Counted from the first letter of the stretch, positions 25,675-34,414 are shown. The stretch is DNA of 34,817 nucleotides from Akkermansiaceae bacterium (GCA_903919975.1 CAIXKE010000059.1:1-34817); one strand, 5' to 3'. Notes: generated by a model from the sequence alone, not told the origin. Numbers and translations are program-made.

Positions 25675-26286
25675 ATGGCACGTTACACAGGTCCCCGCGC
25701 GAAGATCAGCCGCCGTTTCGGCGTTTCTCTCTTCGGCCCATCGAAGGCATTCGAACGCCGCAATTTTCCACCAGGCCAGCACGGTGTGCGCGCCGGTCGG
25801 AAGAAGAAAAGCGAATATTCCGTCGCCCTTGGCGAAAAGCAGAAACTCCGTTTCCAATACGGTGTGCTCGAAAAACAATTTCGTGGCTACTATGAGGAAG
25901 CCGCTCGCCGTCGTGGCGTTACGGGTGTTATTCTACTCCAACTTCTGGAAACCCGTCTCGATAATGTTTGCTACCGCGCTGGTTTCGGCAATAGCCGCCA
26001 AGCGGCCCGCCAACTCGTCAATCACGGTCACGTTCTTGTGAACGGCCGCTGCGTTGACATCGCAAGTTTCCAGGTCAAGCCCGGCGACATGATCAAAGTC
26101 GGCGCCAAGCCTTCCTCACAGCAACTCGCCCTCCGCATGACCGATCTCACCCAGGCGATGCCGACGGTGGACTGGCTTGAAGTGGACAAGGACAAGCTCG
26201 AAGCAACGGTTTCCCGGGTGCCTGAGCGCAGCGACATTGAACCGCTCGTCAACGAGCAACTCATTGTCGAGCTTTACTCCCGCTAA
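25675..26286 (+). CDS. rpsD: 30S ribosomal protein S4
   Basis: S4 binds 16S rRNA early in assembly, and in many bacteria represses its own operon. The protein has 203 residues, a normal length. It begins MARYTGPRAKISRRFGVSLF, continues with RNFPPGQHGVRAGRKKKSEY and contains the S4 RNA-binding domain LETRLDNVCYRAGFGNSRQAARQLVNHGHVLVNG. The N-terminal zinc-type Cys motif seen in some S4 is absent, so this is the Cys-minus form. rpoA and rplQ, which usually follow, are not here: a strong intrinsic terminator begins 27 bases after the stop. Confidence 0.97.
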   Translation: MARYTGPRAKISRRFGVSLFGPSKAFERRNFPPGQHGVRAGRKKKSEYSVALGEKQKLRFQYGVLEKQFRGYYEEAARRRGVTGVILLQLLETRLDNVCYRAGFGNSRQAARQLVNHGHVLVNGRCVDIASFQVKPGDMIKVGAKPSSQQLALRMTDLTQAMPTVDWLEVDKDKLEATVSRVPERSDIEPLVNEQLIVELYSR

Positions 26287-26312
26287 TCGCTTTTTTGCCG
26301 ATTGGTTTTTCT

Positions 26313-26350
26313 CGAAACGCCCGTGCGAAAGCCCGGGCGTTTTCGTTTTT
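26313..26350 (+). terminator. Intrinsic terminator of the rpsM-rpsK-rpsD operon
   Basis: CGAAACGCCCG (26313-26323) pairs with CGGGCGTTTTCG (26334-26345, one bulged T), and TTTTT follows at 26346-26350. The stem is GC-rich and stands 27 bases after the rpsD stop. Confidence 0.85.
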
Positions 26351-26551
26351 GATTGGCGGTAGGTGCCTGACGCATCCGCTCTTTGCGTGTGAAATCAAAT
26401 TGCACATGGAGCAAGTCGCGGGCGCGCCTTGCGAGATTCTCAAGTTATCAGGAATTCTTTTTGCCTTTTCAGTTCATCTCTGCGATTTCCCCACCGGGAG
26501 TTGCTTTAATCTTCCATCAGACATGTTTAAACCGCCTCTTTTTCTCATTTG

Positions 26552-28288
26552 ATGTCCACTAATCGAAAGATGCTGATTCAGCTCACTTGGAGGCGCTTTC
26601 GCAGCGCGATTCAAATGTTGATTCGGTCTGAACAAGGCCCCAAAGCGATGATTTTCGCGGCGACCTTGGTGGTCATGATGCTTGGTATCAACGGACTCAA
26701 CGTGCTCAACAGCTACGTCGGCCGGGATTTCATGTCGGCGATCGAAAACAAGAATCTTTCCGTGTTTCAAGCGCAGGCGCTTTTGTATGTTTTGGTGTTC
26801 ATCGCTTCGACGGTGGTGGCGGTATTGTATCGTTTTACCGAGGAGCGACTCGGCATCCTATGGCGAGAACAATTAACATGGCGGCTCACTGAAGCTTATC
26901 TGAGCCAACGGGCATACTATCGGCTCGACTCCGCCACTGGAGTCGCCAATCCCGACCAACGGATCTCGGAGGACGTCCGGGCATTCACGACCACCACGTT
27001 ATCATTTTTGTTGCTCATCATCAATGGCACTCTCACCGCCGTTTCATTTTCCGGCGTTTTGTGGACGATCAGCCCGCGACTCTTCTCCGTGGCAGTGGTT
27101 TATGCCATTTGCGGATCGGCTTTGACGATATTGTTAGGAAAACGGTTGATCCGCCTCAACTATCACCAATTCGATATGGAGGCGAATTTCCGCGCCGATC
27201 TGATTCATGTGCGGGAAAACTCCGAATCCATTGCCCTTGCCCATCGCGAAGGACGTTTTAAAGCGCGCTTGAAAAAGCGCCTGGACGCTCTGGCCGGCAA
27301 CTTTCGCAGGCTCATCCGCATCAACCGCAACCTCGGATTTTTCACGAGCGGATATAACTATTTTATTCAGATCATTCCGGCGCTCATGATCGCCCCGCTG
27401 TTTATTGCGGGTGAAGTCGAGTTCGGGGTGATCACGCAGTCCACCATGGCGTTTGCGACTTTGCTTGGTGCCTTTTCGCTTATCGTGACGCAGTTTCAAT
27501 CTATCTCGGCCTTCACGGCCGTCACCGCGCGGTTGCACATGCTTAGCGACGCGATCGAAAAAGCCCACCAAACGACTCCCTGTGCGATTCAGATGTTGGA
27601 GGATCCGTATCGGGTTTGTTATGAAAACGTGACCCTACAGACGTGCGATGGATCGCGAATCCTCATTGACGACCTTAACCTTGAAATCCGCCGTGGCTCG
27701 CGCTGGTTGTTCTCGGGCATCGATGACGCGCCGAAGGTGGCGTTGTTCCGTGCGACCGCCAGCGTTTGGGAATCCGGCAGTGGAACCATTACGCGACCGG
27801 GACTGGATGATATTCTGTTCCTGCCGGAACGCCCGTATTTGCCGCCAGGTCCGTTGCGAGACGTGCTGGTAAGGGTGGGGTTGGAGTCCGTCACGAAAGA
27901 TGCGGAAATCATGATCGTGCTTCACCATCTCGGGTTGGAATCCACCATCGCGCGCGCCGGCGGACTTGATGCGGAAAAGGACTGGGATGATGTGTTCTCG
28001 ATTGGCGAACAACACATGTTGTCGATCGCCCGGATTTTCATCGCGAAGCCCGCTTTTGTGTTTCTCGATCGCCCGGGTAGTTCGTTGCCGAAGTCCCAGA
28101 TTTCCGCCATCCTTGATATGCTCACCACCCGCAATATTGGTGTCGTTATTCTCGCGAAAAACGGTGAATCCCGCCTCCACTACGATTCCAGCCTTGAAAT
28201 CAAATCCGACGGGAAATGGGAGATTCACTCCGAACCTAATGCAACTCCTAGCGATCATCACGACGACCCGCGTGACTTGAGTTGTTGA
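26552..28288 (+). CDS. SbmA/YddA-like ABC exporter with degenerate ATPase domain
   Basis: A 578-residue fused membrane and nucleotide-binding protein of the SbmA/BacA/YddA (ABCD-like) group. The membrane part (1-330) has some six helices and the family motif VANPDQRISEDV (about 131-142). The ATPase part begins near 355 but its motifs are broken. The Walker A position reads GIDDAPKVALFRA (389-401): the Lys remains but the Gly-rich loop and the Ser/Thr are lost. The signature is SIGEQ (483-487), and Walker B FVFLDRP (502-508) has Arg in place of the catalytic Glu. FLPERPYLPPGPLRD, typical of the group, is retained. ATP hydrolysis looks impossible, so it may move substrates like proton-driven SbmA. 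The ATG at 26552 is preferred over TTG 26549. Confidence 0.85.
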   Translation: MSTNRKMLIQLTWRRFRSAIQMLIRSEQGPKAMIFAATLVVMMLGINGLNVLNSYVGRDFMSAIENKNLSVFQAQALLYVLVFIASTVVAVLYRFTEERLGILWREQLTWRLTEAYLSQRAYYRLDSATGVANPDQRISEDVRAFTTTTLSFLLLIINGTLTAVSFSGVLWTISPRLFSVAVVYAICGSALTILLGKRLIRLNYHQFDMEANFRADLIHVRENSESIALAHREGRFKARLKKRLDALAGNFRRLIRINRNLGFFTSGYNYFIQIIPALMIAPLFIAGEVEFGVITQSTMAFATLLGAFSLIVTQFQSISAFTAVTARLHMLSDAIEKAHQTTPCAIQMLEDPYRVCYENVTLQTCDGSRILIDDLNLEIRRGSRWLFSGIDDAPKVALFRATASVWESGSGTITRPGLDDILFLPERPYLPPGPLRDVLVRVGLESVTKDAEIMIVLHHLGLESTIARAGGLDAEKDWDDVFSIGEQHMLSIARIFIAKPAFVFLDRPGSSLPKSQISAILDMLTTRNIGVVILAKNGESRLHYDSSLEIKSDGKWEIHSEPNATPSDHHDDPRDLSC

Positions 28289-28330
28289 AAATCAGGCTGC
28301 GGATTTTTGGCCGCTCATTCCTCATGGAGC

Positions 28331-28347
28331 GGCGGAACATGTCCGCC
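28331..28347. repeat. Short inverted repeat upstream of the PLP enzyme
   Basis: GGCGGA and TCCGCC are separated by ACATG. It lies in the gap between the ABC gene and the PLP enzyme gene and could be an operator or weak hairpin. There is no T-run. Confidence 0.3.
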
Positions 28348-28510
28348 GAAGACCATGAAGAGCCAATGAATTGAGGAAACCACGTTTCATCGTCGTCGCA
28401 TGGTCAGGGCGAACACGTTTCGCCCCTCCGTAATTCGTGGTGATCTCGGGTTCTTCGTGATTTGTTCGATCCGACTTGCCCAAAGTGCTCCGGCGGGGCA
28501 TGGAGGGGGC

Positions 28511-29983
28511 GTGACGCGTGACCTATCAACCGAGCCGGCTTGGGAGGAGAAAGATCTGGGGCAACCGCTGCCGGATTCTGCTCACGCATGCTCGGTTTGC
28601 CTACCGACATGGGATGCGGTGGTGGGCTATGAGGAAGGCCGCGATAAAGTATTGAAACGATTGCGGATGGGGTATCCGCGGTTTTTCAGGCATCCGACGG
28701 TGGAGCGTTTGTTCAACAATGCGAAGGCGGAGGTGGCGGGGGAGAATGAGGAACTGATCGTGTTGCCGACTCGCGCCTCGGTGCAGCGTGCGCATCGCTG
28801 GGTGGAGCGCCGTGCGGAGACTGCGGTGCGCACGGCGAGTTTCCATGGCTTGCAGGCCTTGGTTGTGCCGGCCAAGGCTCAGGCGGCCGCGAATTCTTAC
28901 TGGAGGTTTTCCGGGGAGATTGTCAGCAGCAGGCAGGCACAGGATTTCTTGGATGGAAATATGCGTGAGGGCTCAAAATCTCATTTGATTGCCAGGGCGC
29001 TTACGAAGTTCACAGGTTCGACTCCAGAAAACACCTTCGTTTTTGCCAGTGGAATGGCGGCGATCACCTCGGTGTTGCGGGCGCTTCCGGGAGTGGCCAA
29101 TGGCAAGAAGACGTTGCAACTGGAGTTTCCATACGTCGATTGCCTGAAGGTGCAGGAGCATTTCGGGCACGGCGTGGTGTATTTGAATGAGGCCTTCGGT
29201 GAATCGTTCGATGAGGCGTTGATGCGGATCCGCCAAGGGGAATTCGCCGGAGTTTTCACCGAGTTGCCCAGCAATCCTCTATTGCGGTCGGTGGATTTGG
29301 TGCGAGTTGCACAAGCTTGCAACGAGGGTGGCACGCCCTTGATTGTGGATGATTCCGCGAGCGGCCCGCTGAATGTCGATTCCCTACGTTTCGCCGATGT
29401 GGTGACGGGCAGTCTCACGAAGTGGGTTTCCGGTGCGGGCGATGTGATGGCGGGGATGGCGGCGGTGCGTGCGGATTCATCTTTTGCGGAAACTCTTTGC
29501 GAATCGTTGGCGATCGATGCCGCTGAAACCGCGCCGCTGTATATTGGCGATGCGGAAGTTTTGCTTTATAATATCAACGGTTATGCAAAGCGGATGCAAA
29601 CGGTGAATGCCAACGGTTTGGAGCTTGCGGAATGGTTGGCGAATCATCCGGCGGTGGCGCAGGTATGGCATCCATCCCAAGGTGATCGGCGCAATTATGA
29701 CATGGTGATGCGCAAGGATGGTGGATACGGCGGTTTGCTTTCCTTCGTGCTTAAAGCTCCGAAAAAGACGCCGAAAGTTTATGACGCGTTGCGCTTGAGT
29801 AAGGGGCCGAGTTTTGGTGCCCCGTTCACCCTCGTTTGCCCGTATGTGCTGTTGGCGCACTATCATGAACTGGAATGGGCGGAAGCTTGCGGTGTTCCCG
29901 CGAATTTGTTGCGGGTTTCTTGTGGGCTGGAGCCGATTGAGACGCTCATCGCAGCGTTTCAGGAAGCCCTGACCCACGCCTGA
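28511..29983 (+). CDS. Cystathionine gamma-synthase-like PLP-dependent enzyme
   Basis: A 490-residue fold-type I enzyme of the Cys/Met metabolism PLP family. The catalytic lysine lies in VTGSLTKWVSGAGD (K304 from this start), and the aspartate that binds the pyridine nitrogen in LIVDDSASGP (about 281). The N-terminus before the core (CLPTWDAVVGYEEGRDKVLKR, MGYPRFFRHP) is not found in typical bacterial MetB and recalls fungal cystathionine gamma-synthases such as STR2. It would join an activated homoserine with cysteine or related thiols; the exact donor is unknown. The GTG at 28511 is preferred: a GGAGGGGG lies 4 bases ahead, one of the few good Shine-Dalgarno sites here, and the residues from the GTG at 28400 are not family-like. 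Confidence 0.82.
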   Translation: MTRDLSTEPAWEEKDLGQPLPDSAHACSVCLPTWDAVVGYEEGRDKVLKRLRMGYPRFFRHPTVERLFNNAKAEVAGENEELIVLPTRASVQRAHRWVERRAETAVRTASFHGLQALVVPAKAQAAANSYWRFSGEIVSSRQAQDFLDGNMREGSKSHLIARALTKFTGSTPENTFVFASGMAAITSVLRALPGVANGKKTLQLEFPYVDCLKVQEHFGHGVVYLNEAFGESFDEALMRIRQGEFAGVFTELPSNPLLRSVDLVRVAQACNEGGTPLIVDDSASGPLNVDSLRFADVVTGSLTKWVSGAGDVMAGMAAVRADSSFAETLCESLAIDAAETAPLYIGDAEVLLYNINGYAKRMQTVNANGLELAEWLANHPAVAQVWHPSQGDRRNYDMVMRKDGGYGGLLSFVLKAPKKTPKVYDALRLSKGPSFGAPFTLVCPYVLLAHYHELEWAEACGVPANLLRVSCGLEPIETLIAAFQEALTHA

Positions 29984-30079
29984 CAGCCCCGATATGACGG
30001 CATGCGGTCGAAGGCACCTTGTCCGGAGGACTCTAGTTGCAAGGTTTTCATGGAAAGTCGCGGGATTCCATGTGATGAG

Positions 30080-30107
30080 TTGCGCCATTCCGGTCCTCTG
30101 CTAGTAT
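30080..30107 (+). promoter_or_regulatory. Candidate promoter of the tripartite efflux operon
   Basis: TTGCGC (30080-30085), 13 bases, then TGC-TAGTAT (30099-30107). Layout and spacing are identical to the rpsM and FmdB candidates. Leader of about 20 bases before the ATG at 30135. Confidence 0.5.
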
Positions 30108-30134
30108 CTCGCCGAAACGTTTCTCCCATTTCGC

Positions 30135-31295
30135 ATGTTCGGCCTCGCTCTCAAAATGCTTTTCGGCGATACGGCCAAGTATCTGATGTTGGTGGCGGGT
30201 TTGTTTTTTGCGACTTTCCTAATTGTCCAGCAGGCCTCTGTTTTCTGCGGGCTCATGATGTGGACGTCCTCCACGCTCAAGAACGTGGGCGCGCCGATTT
30301 TTGTGGTCGAGGAACGTGTTGAGCAGATCAATGAGATCAATCCACTGCGTGACACGGACGTCTCGAGAGTGCGCTCGGTCACCGCGGTTCGCTGGGCGAT
30401 GCCCTTGTATTCCGGCATCCAGCGAGTGCGCTTGGAGAGTGGCAGTTTCAAAACAGTGCAACTTCTCGGCATCGATGCCGCCTCGCTAGCTGGGGCACCC
30501 GCCCGGATGGTGGAGGGAAATCTGGAGGACCTCCGGCTGCCCAATACGGTCATCATCGACGAGCTTGCCGTCACGCGCTTGTCGGAAGACCGGAATCACC
30601 CGATCCAGGTTGGCGATCGTTTTGAGATCAATGACATCGAGGCCCGCGTGGTGGGCATTTGCAAGGCGATGCGTTCCTTCACCGGCGGTCCCTATCTTTG
30701 GACCACCTACGAACGCGCATTGCAATATACGCCGCCGCAGCGCAAGATGCTCTCCGCCGTGATTGCCGCGCCCATCGATGGCATGACCGCTGATGACGCC
30801 GCCGCTGAGATCACCCGCAAGACCGGCCTGCGCGCCTATGTGAACCGCGGATTTGGTGATAACCCGGGCGATTTCAATACCTCCACCATCTGGTGGTATG
30901 TTAGAAATACCGGCATTCCGATATCCTTCGGCACCACCGTGGTCATTGGATTTATTGTTGGCGTCGCCATCGCCTGCCAGACCTTCTATGCTTTTGTCTT
31001 GGATAATCTCACCTACCTCGGCGCGCTCAAGGCGATGGGCATGTCGAATGCCCGACTGAGCCTTATGCTTGTCATTCAGTCGGCCACGGTCGGGATGATC
31101 GGATTTGGCATCGGTTTATTGGCCACTGCGGGATTTGCCTACGCCGCCATCGAGCACCAGCAACCGCCATTTGTCATGCCATGGCAGATTCCCGTGGTCG
31201 CGTTCGTGGTCATTCAGGTCATCTGTATGATGGCCGCGCTGATGGGGATTTTCCGCCTCAGTCTTTATGAACCCGCCATGGTTTTCCGCGCATGA
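30135..31295 (+). CDS. ABC transporter permease, FtsX/MacB (DevC-like) family
   Basis: A 386-residue permease with the layout of FtsX/MacB/DevC proteins. One N-terminal membrane helix (about 16-38) is followed by a periplasmic domain of about 220 residues and then three helices (about 260-285, 310-335 and 350-375). The segment LTYLGALKAMGMSNARLSLML is the typical cytoplasmic coupling region. It belongs to a four-gene operon with its ATPase, an adaptor and an outer membrane factor, so it forms the inner-membrane part of a trans-envelope exporter as in DevBCA of cyanobacteria or MacAB-TolC. The stop codon overlaps the ATPase start by four bases (ATGA), indicating coupling. The substrate is unknown. 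Confidence 0.9.
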   Translation: MFGLALKMLFGDTAKYLMLVAGLFFATFLIVQQASVFCGLMMWTSSTLKNVGAPIFVVEERVEQINEINPLRDTDVSRVRSVTAVRWAMPLYSGIQRVRLESGSFKTVQLLGIDAASLAGAPARMVEGNLEDLRLPNTVIIDELAVTRLSEDRNHPIQVGDRFEINDIEARVVGICKAMRSFTGGPYLWTTYERALQYTPPQRKMLSAVIAAPIDGMTADDAAAEITRKTGLRAYVNRGFGDNPGDFNTSTIWWYVRNTGIPISFGTTVVIGFIVGVAIACQTFYAFVLDNLTYLGALKAMGMSNARLSLMLVIQSATVGMIGFGIGLLATAGFAYAAIEHQQPPFVMPWQIPVVAFVVIQVICMMAALMGIFRLSLYEPAMVFRA

Positions 31296-32035
31296 CCGAG
31301 ACTCACAAAAAGCAAGTCGTGGATGTTCGCGGTGTGGAGAAGCACTTCGGTGACGGGCCAGACCGCATTCACGTGCTCAAACAGGTGAACCTGCAGGCGT
31401 ATTCCGGTGAGATCCTGATGCTCGTGGGGCCGTCCGGTTGTGGGAAAACCACGTTGCTTAGCGCCATTGCCGGCACGCTGCGGATCGAGAGCGGCGAGAT
31501 CGAGGTGTTCAACAACCCGCTGCACCGCATGTCCGGTGGCGCGTTGACCCGTTTTCGTGCGGAGCACATCGGCTTTATTTTCCAACAGTTCAACCTGATT
31601 CCCACTCTCAGTGTGGCCGAAAACGTCGGTGTTCCGTTACTCATTCAAGGTGTTTCGAATGGTGAGGCACGCAAACGCTCACGTGCCGCTCTGGATGCAG
31701 TGGGCCTCGGCGATCGCTGGAGAGAACGGCCTAACAAATTATCCGGCGGCCAGCAGCAGCGCGTTGCGATTGCCCGCGCGCTGGTGCACGAGCCACCGCT
31801 CGTCATCTGCGACGAACCGACCGCCGCGCTCGATGCCCAGAACGGCGAAATCGTGCTGGAGCTATTTCGAAACGTCGCGCGCTCGCCGGACCGCGCGGTG
31901 ATCATTGTCACCCATGACAACCGGATTTTTTCCTATGCCGATCGCATCGCCCGCATGGACGACGGCGAGATTGTCGAGGAACGCAAGCAGGAGCATCTTC
32001 ATGCGCCGCATTTTATCCACGAACACGCGATCTAA
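31292..32035 (+). CDS. ABC transporter ATP-binding protein (MacB/LolD/DevA-like)
   Basis: A 247-residue ATPase of the MacB/LolD/DevA class. It shows Walker A GPSGCGKTT (about 46-54), the Q-loop in FIFQQFNLIPTLSVAENV, the signature LSGGQQQRVAIARAL, Walker B VICDEPTAALD and the switch histidine in IIVTHDNRIF. All are intact, so it should hydrolyse ATP. It powers the permease encoded just upstream through mechanotransmission rather than direct passage, if it works as MacB does. The start overlaps the permease stop. The following adaptor gene begins 17 bases downstream. Confidence 0.94.
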   Translation: MTETHKKQVVDVRGVEKHFGDGPDRIHVLKQVNLQAYSGEILMLVGPSGCGKTTLLSAIAGTLRIESGEIEVFNNPLHRMSGGALTRFRAEHIGFIFQQFNLIPTLSVAENVGVPLLIQGVSNGEARKRSRAALDAVGLGDRWRERPNKLSGGQQQRVAIARALVHEPPLVICDEPTAALDAQNGEIVLELFRNVARSPDRAVIIVTHDNRIFSYADRIARMDDGEIVEERKQEHLHAPHFIHEHAI

Positions 32036-32052
32036 CAAAAAATATTCTTAAC

Positions 32053-33009
32053 ATGGGAATTTTCTCCAAGCTCATCCGTTACGGGACCATCGTGGCAGCA
32101 CCCGCCGGCGTGGTGGCCATTCTCGGCATCGCCCGTCTTCAGGCCGAGCGACAGATGCCACCTGCTGGAGATCCGCCGCTGCCGCCCGCTGCGAAACCTT
32201 ACGTGCAGTCGGTGTCTGCGACCGGGATTCTGGAAGCCCTGAGTGAGAATGTTTCCATCGGTGTCCCTCAGGCCGGGCTCGTCACGGAAGTGAAAGTGAA
32301 AGTGAACGAATCGGTGAAAATCGGCGACGTGTTGTTCCGACTCGATGACCGTGATCTTCGGGCGCAGGAAGTATCTGCGAAGGCGAGGCTTGAAGTCGCC
32401 CGCGCCAATATTGCAGTGAGCGAGGCGCAGCTTGGTAAGACCAAATCCCAACTCGCACGCTTGAGTGCGGTGAGCGATCCACGAGCAGTGAGCGTGGAGG
32501 ATCTGGAAAACCGCAGGCAGGACGTCGCTGTCGTCACCGCCCAGCTTGATTCCGCCCGTGCCGGAGTCTCCGCAGTGGAGGGCGAGCTCAAGAGTCTCAC
32601 GCTGCTGATCGATCGTCTAACGGTCCGGGCGCCGCGTGATGGGACCGTCATTCAGGTGAACATCCGTGGCGGTGAGTATGCAGCCACCGCGCCCAAGGAG
32701 CCCGCGATGATCATCGGGGAGACCGACCGCCTGCAAGTCCGCGCGGATGTGGACGAGCAGAACGCCACCCGCATCCGGCCCGGCCAGCGTGGCCGAGCGA
32801 GCTTGAAGGGGGATCCTTCCGTTAATTTCCCGCTGGATTTCGTGCGGGTGGAACCTTATGTCATCCCAAAGGCTTCTCTCACTGGGGCGGGCACTGAGCG
32901 TGTGGATACCCGCGTCCTGCAGGTCATCTTCTCGCTGGATCGCCCTGAAAACCCGCCTGTTTATGTCGGACAGCAAGTGGATGTCTTCATCGAGGCTCCG
33001 GAACATTAA
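32053..33009 (+). CDS. HlyD-family periplasmic adaptor protein
   Basis: A 318-residue membrane-fusion (adaptor) protein linking an inner-membrane ABC exporter to an outer membrane channel. It has an N-terminal membrane anchor (about 9-28, IVAAPAGVVAILGIARL), a split lipoyl domain (VPQAGLVTEVKVKVNESV, later VRAPRDGTVIQVNI) and a helical hairpin between (about 100-180, with EVSAKARLEVARANIAVSEAQ). The final part is a beta-barrel and membrane-proximal domain (VRADVDEQNATRIRPGQRG). It is related to MacA and DevB. The ATG is preceded by an A/T-rich stretch without Shine-Dalgarno. The outer membrane factor gene follows after 4 bases. Confidence 0.92.
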   Translation: MGIFSKLIRYGTIVAAPAGVVAILGIARLQAERQMPPAGDPPLPPAAKPYVQSVSATGILEALSENVSIGVPQAGLVTEVKVKVNESVKIGDVLFRLDDRDLRAQEVSAKARLEVARANIAVSEAQLGKTKSQLARLSAVSDPRAVSVEDLENRRQDVAVVTAQLDSARAGVSAVEGELKSLTLLIDRLTVRAPRDGTVIQVNIRGGEYAATAPKEPAMIIGETDRLQVRADVDEQNATRIRPGQRGRASLKGDPSVNFPLDFVRVEPYVIPKASLTGAGTERVDTRVLQVIFSLDRPENPPVYVGQQVDVFIEAPEH

Positions 33010-33013
33010 AGTC

Positions 33014-34414
33014 ATGAAAACCAGCTATCTCACCCTGTGCGCCATCTTGGTGCTATCCTCGTGCACGCTCGGTCCGGATTTTCAGCTTCCCGGTTTCAGC
33101 GGCGGAACAAAGTGGAAGGAAACCCAATCGACGTCCGGTACCCGTTTGCCGGACGATTGGTGGCGACTTTTCAATGATCGTGAACTCACGGGCTTGGTAG
33201 ATCGTGCCCTCGCTGCCAATAACGACCTTGCGGCGGCGAAATCCCGGGTGGATACGGCCCGCGCTCTTGTGGGCGTAGATCGGGCGCGCATGTTTCCCAC
33301 ACTGGATCTCAGTGGTTCGGCCGGGGTGAGCCGCAGCTCGCAGGATTCCGTAGGGTCGCAGTTGCCTGCTGGAATCTCCGTTCCACTCCAATCTGAGCGC
33401 TACCGAAGCACCTTTGATCTCGCTTATGAGCCGGATCTCTGGGGCCGCAACAGACGATTGATCGAAGCCTCTAGCGCCCAGGCGGCTGCCAGCGAAGCGC
33501 TTTTCGATTCCTTGCGCCTCGGCGTCGCGGCTGAGGTCGCCCGCCAATATTTCCTGCTGCGCGGCCTCGATCAGCAGGCGATTGTGCTTCAGGAAACGAT
33601 CAAGAGCCGCAAAAACACTCTGGATCTCGAGCAAAGCAAGAACGACGCCGGACTCATTGATGGTCTCGCCACCAGCCAAGCCCGCACCGAGCTTGAGCTC
33701 GCTCGCAACGACGTTGCCATCGTCGAGCGGCAGCGCGGGTCCGCCGAACATGCGCTCGCCGTGCTTTGTGGAACCCGACCGTCGGATTTTTCCGTTGCCA
33801 GCAGAACATCGAAGTCCGCTTTGCCAAGCCTCCGTGCGGCGCTCCCGGCCGAAGTTCTCAACCGGCGGCCGGACGTGCGCGCCGCAGAGCAAGACCTGCG
33901 CGCTGCCAATGCCCGCATCGGCGTGGCTGAGGCCGCGTTCTATCCGAATTTCAGTCTCAGTGCCGGCGGTGGATTCGAGTCAGTGGATGCGAAACGTTTC
34001 TTGGATTGGGAAAACCGCGCGTTGTCACTCGGTGCCGGCATTGCCGCCCCGATCTTCGATGGTGGAACTAACAAATCAAACTATCAGGCATCCATCAGTC
34101 GCCGCGATGAGGCGCTTGCCAATTACAAGAACACCTTGCTGGTCGCGCTGCGTGAGGTTGAAGACGCTCTCGTCGATCTCAAGGGTCTCGCGGGTTCCCG
34201 CACGGCACTCGATCAGGCGCTCGCCAGTTCGAGAGATACCCAGCGCATTTCACAGGAGCGCTATGACAAGGGCTTGAGCGGCTATCTTGAAGTGGTCGAA
34301 GCCGGGCGCACCGTATTGCGCGTGGAACTCGTGCTCGCGCAGATCGATGCCAACCAGCGGATCACACTCGCCGCGCTCGCCAAAGCCCTCGGCGGTGGAT
34401 GGAGCGGAAAGTGA
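33014..34414 (+). CDS. Outer membrane efflux lipoprotein, NodT/TolC family
   Basis: A 466-residue outer membrane factor. The ATG at 33014 gives a lipoprotein signal peptide (MKTSYLTLCAILVLSSC, lipidation at Cys17) followed by TLGPDFQLPG, as in NodT/OprM-type factors. Two repeated efflux (OEP) halves follow, with WWRLFNDRELTGLVDRALAAN in the first and PAEVLNRRPDVRAAEQDLRA in the second, both classical. The protein should form a trimeric beta barrel and periplasmic tunnel that docks on the adaptor. An earlier in-frame start at 32858 lies within the adaptor gene and is not credible. It ends the operon; a ten-G tract (34417-34426) follows the stop. Confidence 0.93.
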   Translation: MKTSYLTLCAILVLSSCTLGPDFQLPGFSGGTKWKETQSTSGTRLPDDWWRLFNDRELTGLVDRALAANNDLAAAKSRVDTARALVGVDRARMFPTLDLSGSAGVSRSSQDSVGSQLPAGISVPLQSERYRSTFDLAYEPDLWGRNRRLIEASSAQAAASEALFDSLRLGVAAEVARQYFLLRGLDQQAIVLQETIKSRKNTLDLEQSKNDAGLIDGLATSQARTELELARNDVAIVERQRGSAEHALAVLCGTRPSDFSVASRTSKSALPSLRAALPAEVLNRRPDVRAAEQDLRAANARIGVAEAAFYPNFSLSAGGGFESVDAKRFLDWENRALSLGAGIAAPIFDGGTNKSNYQASISRRDEALANYKNTLLVALREVEDALVDLKGLAGSRTALDQALASSRDTQRISQERYDKGLSGYLEVVEAGRTVLRVELVLAQIDANQRITLAALAKALGGGWSGK

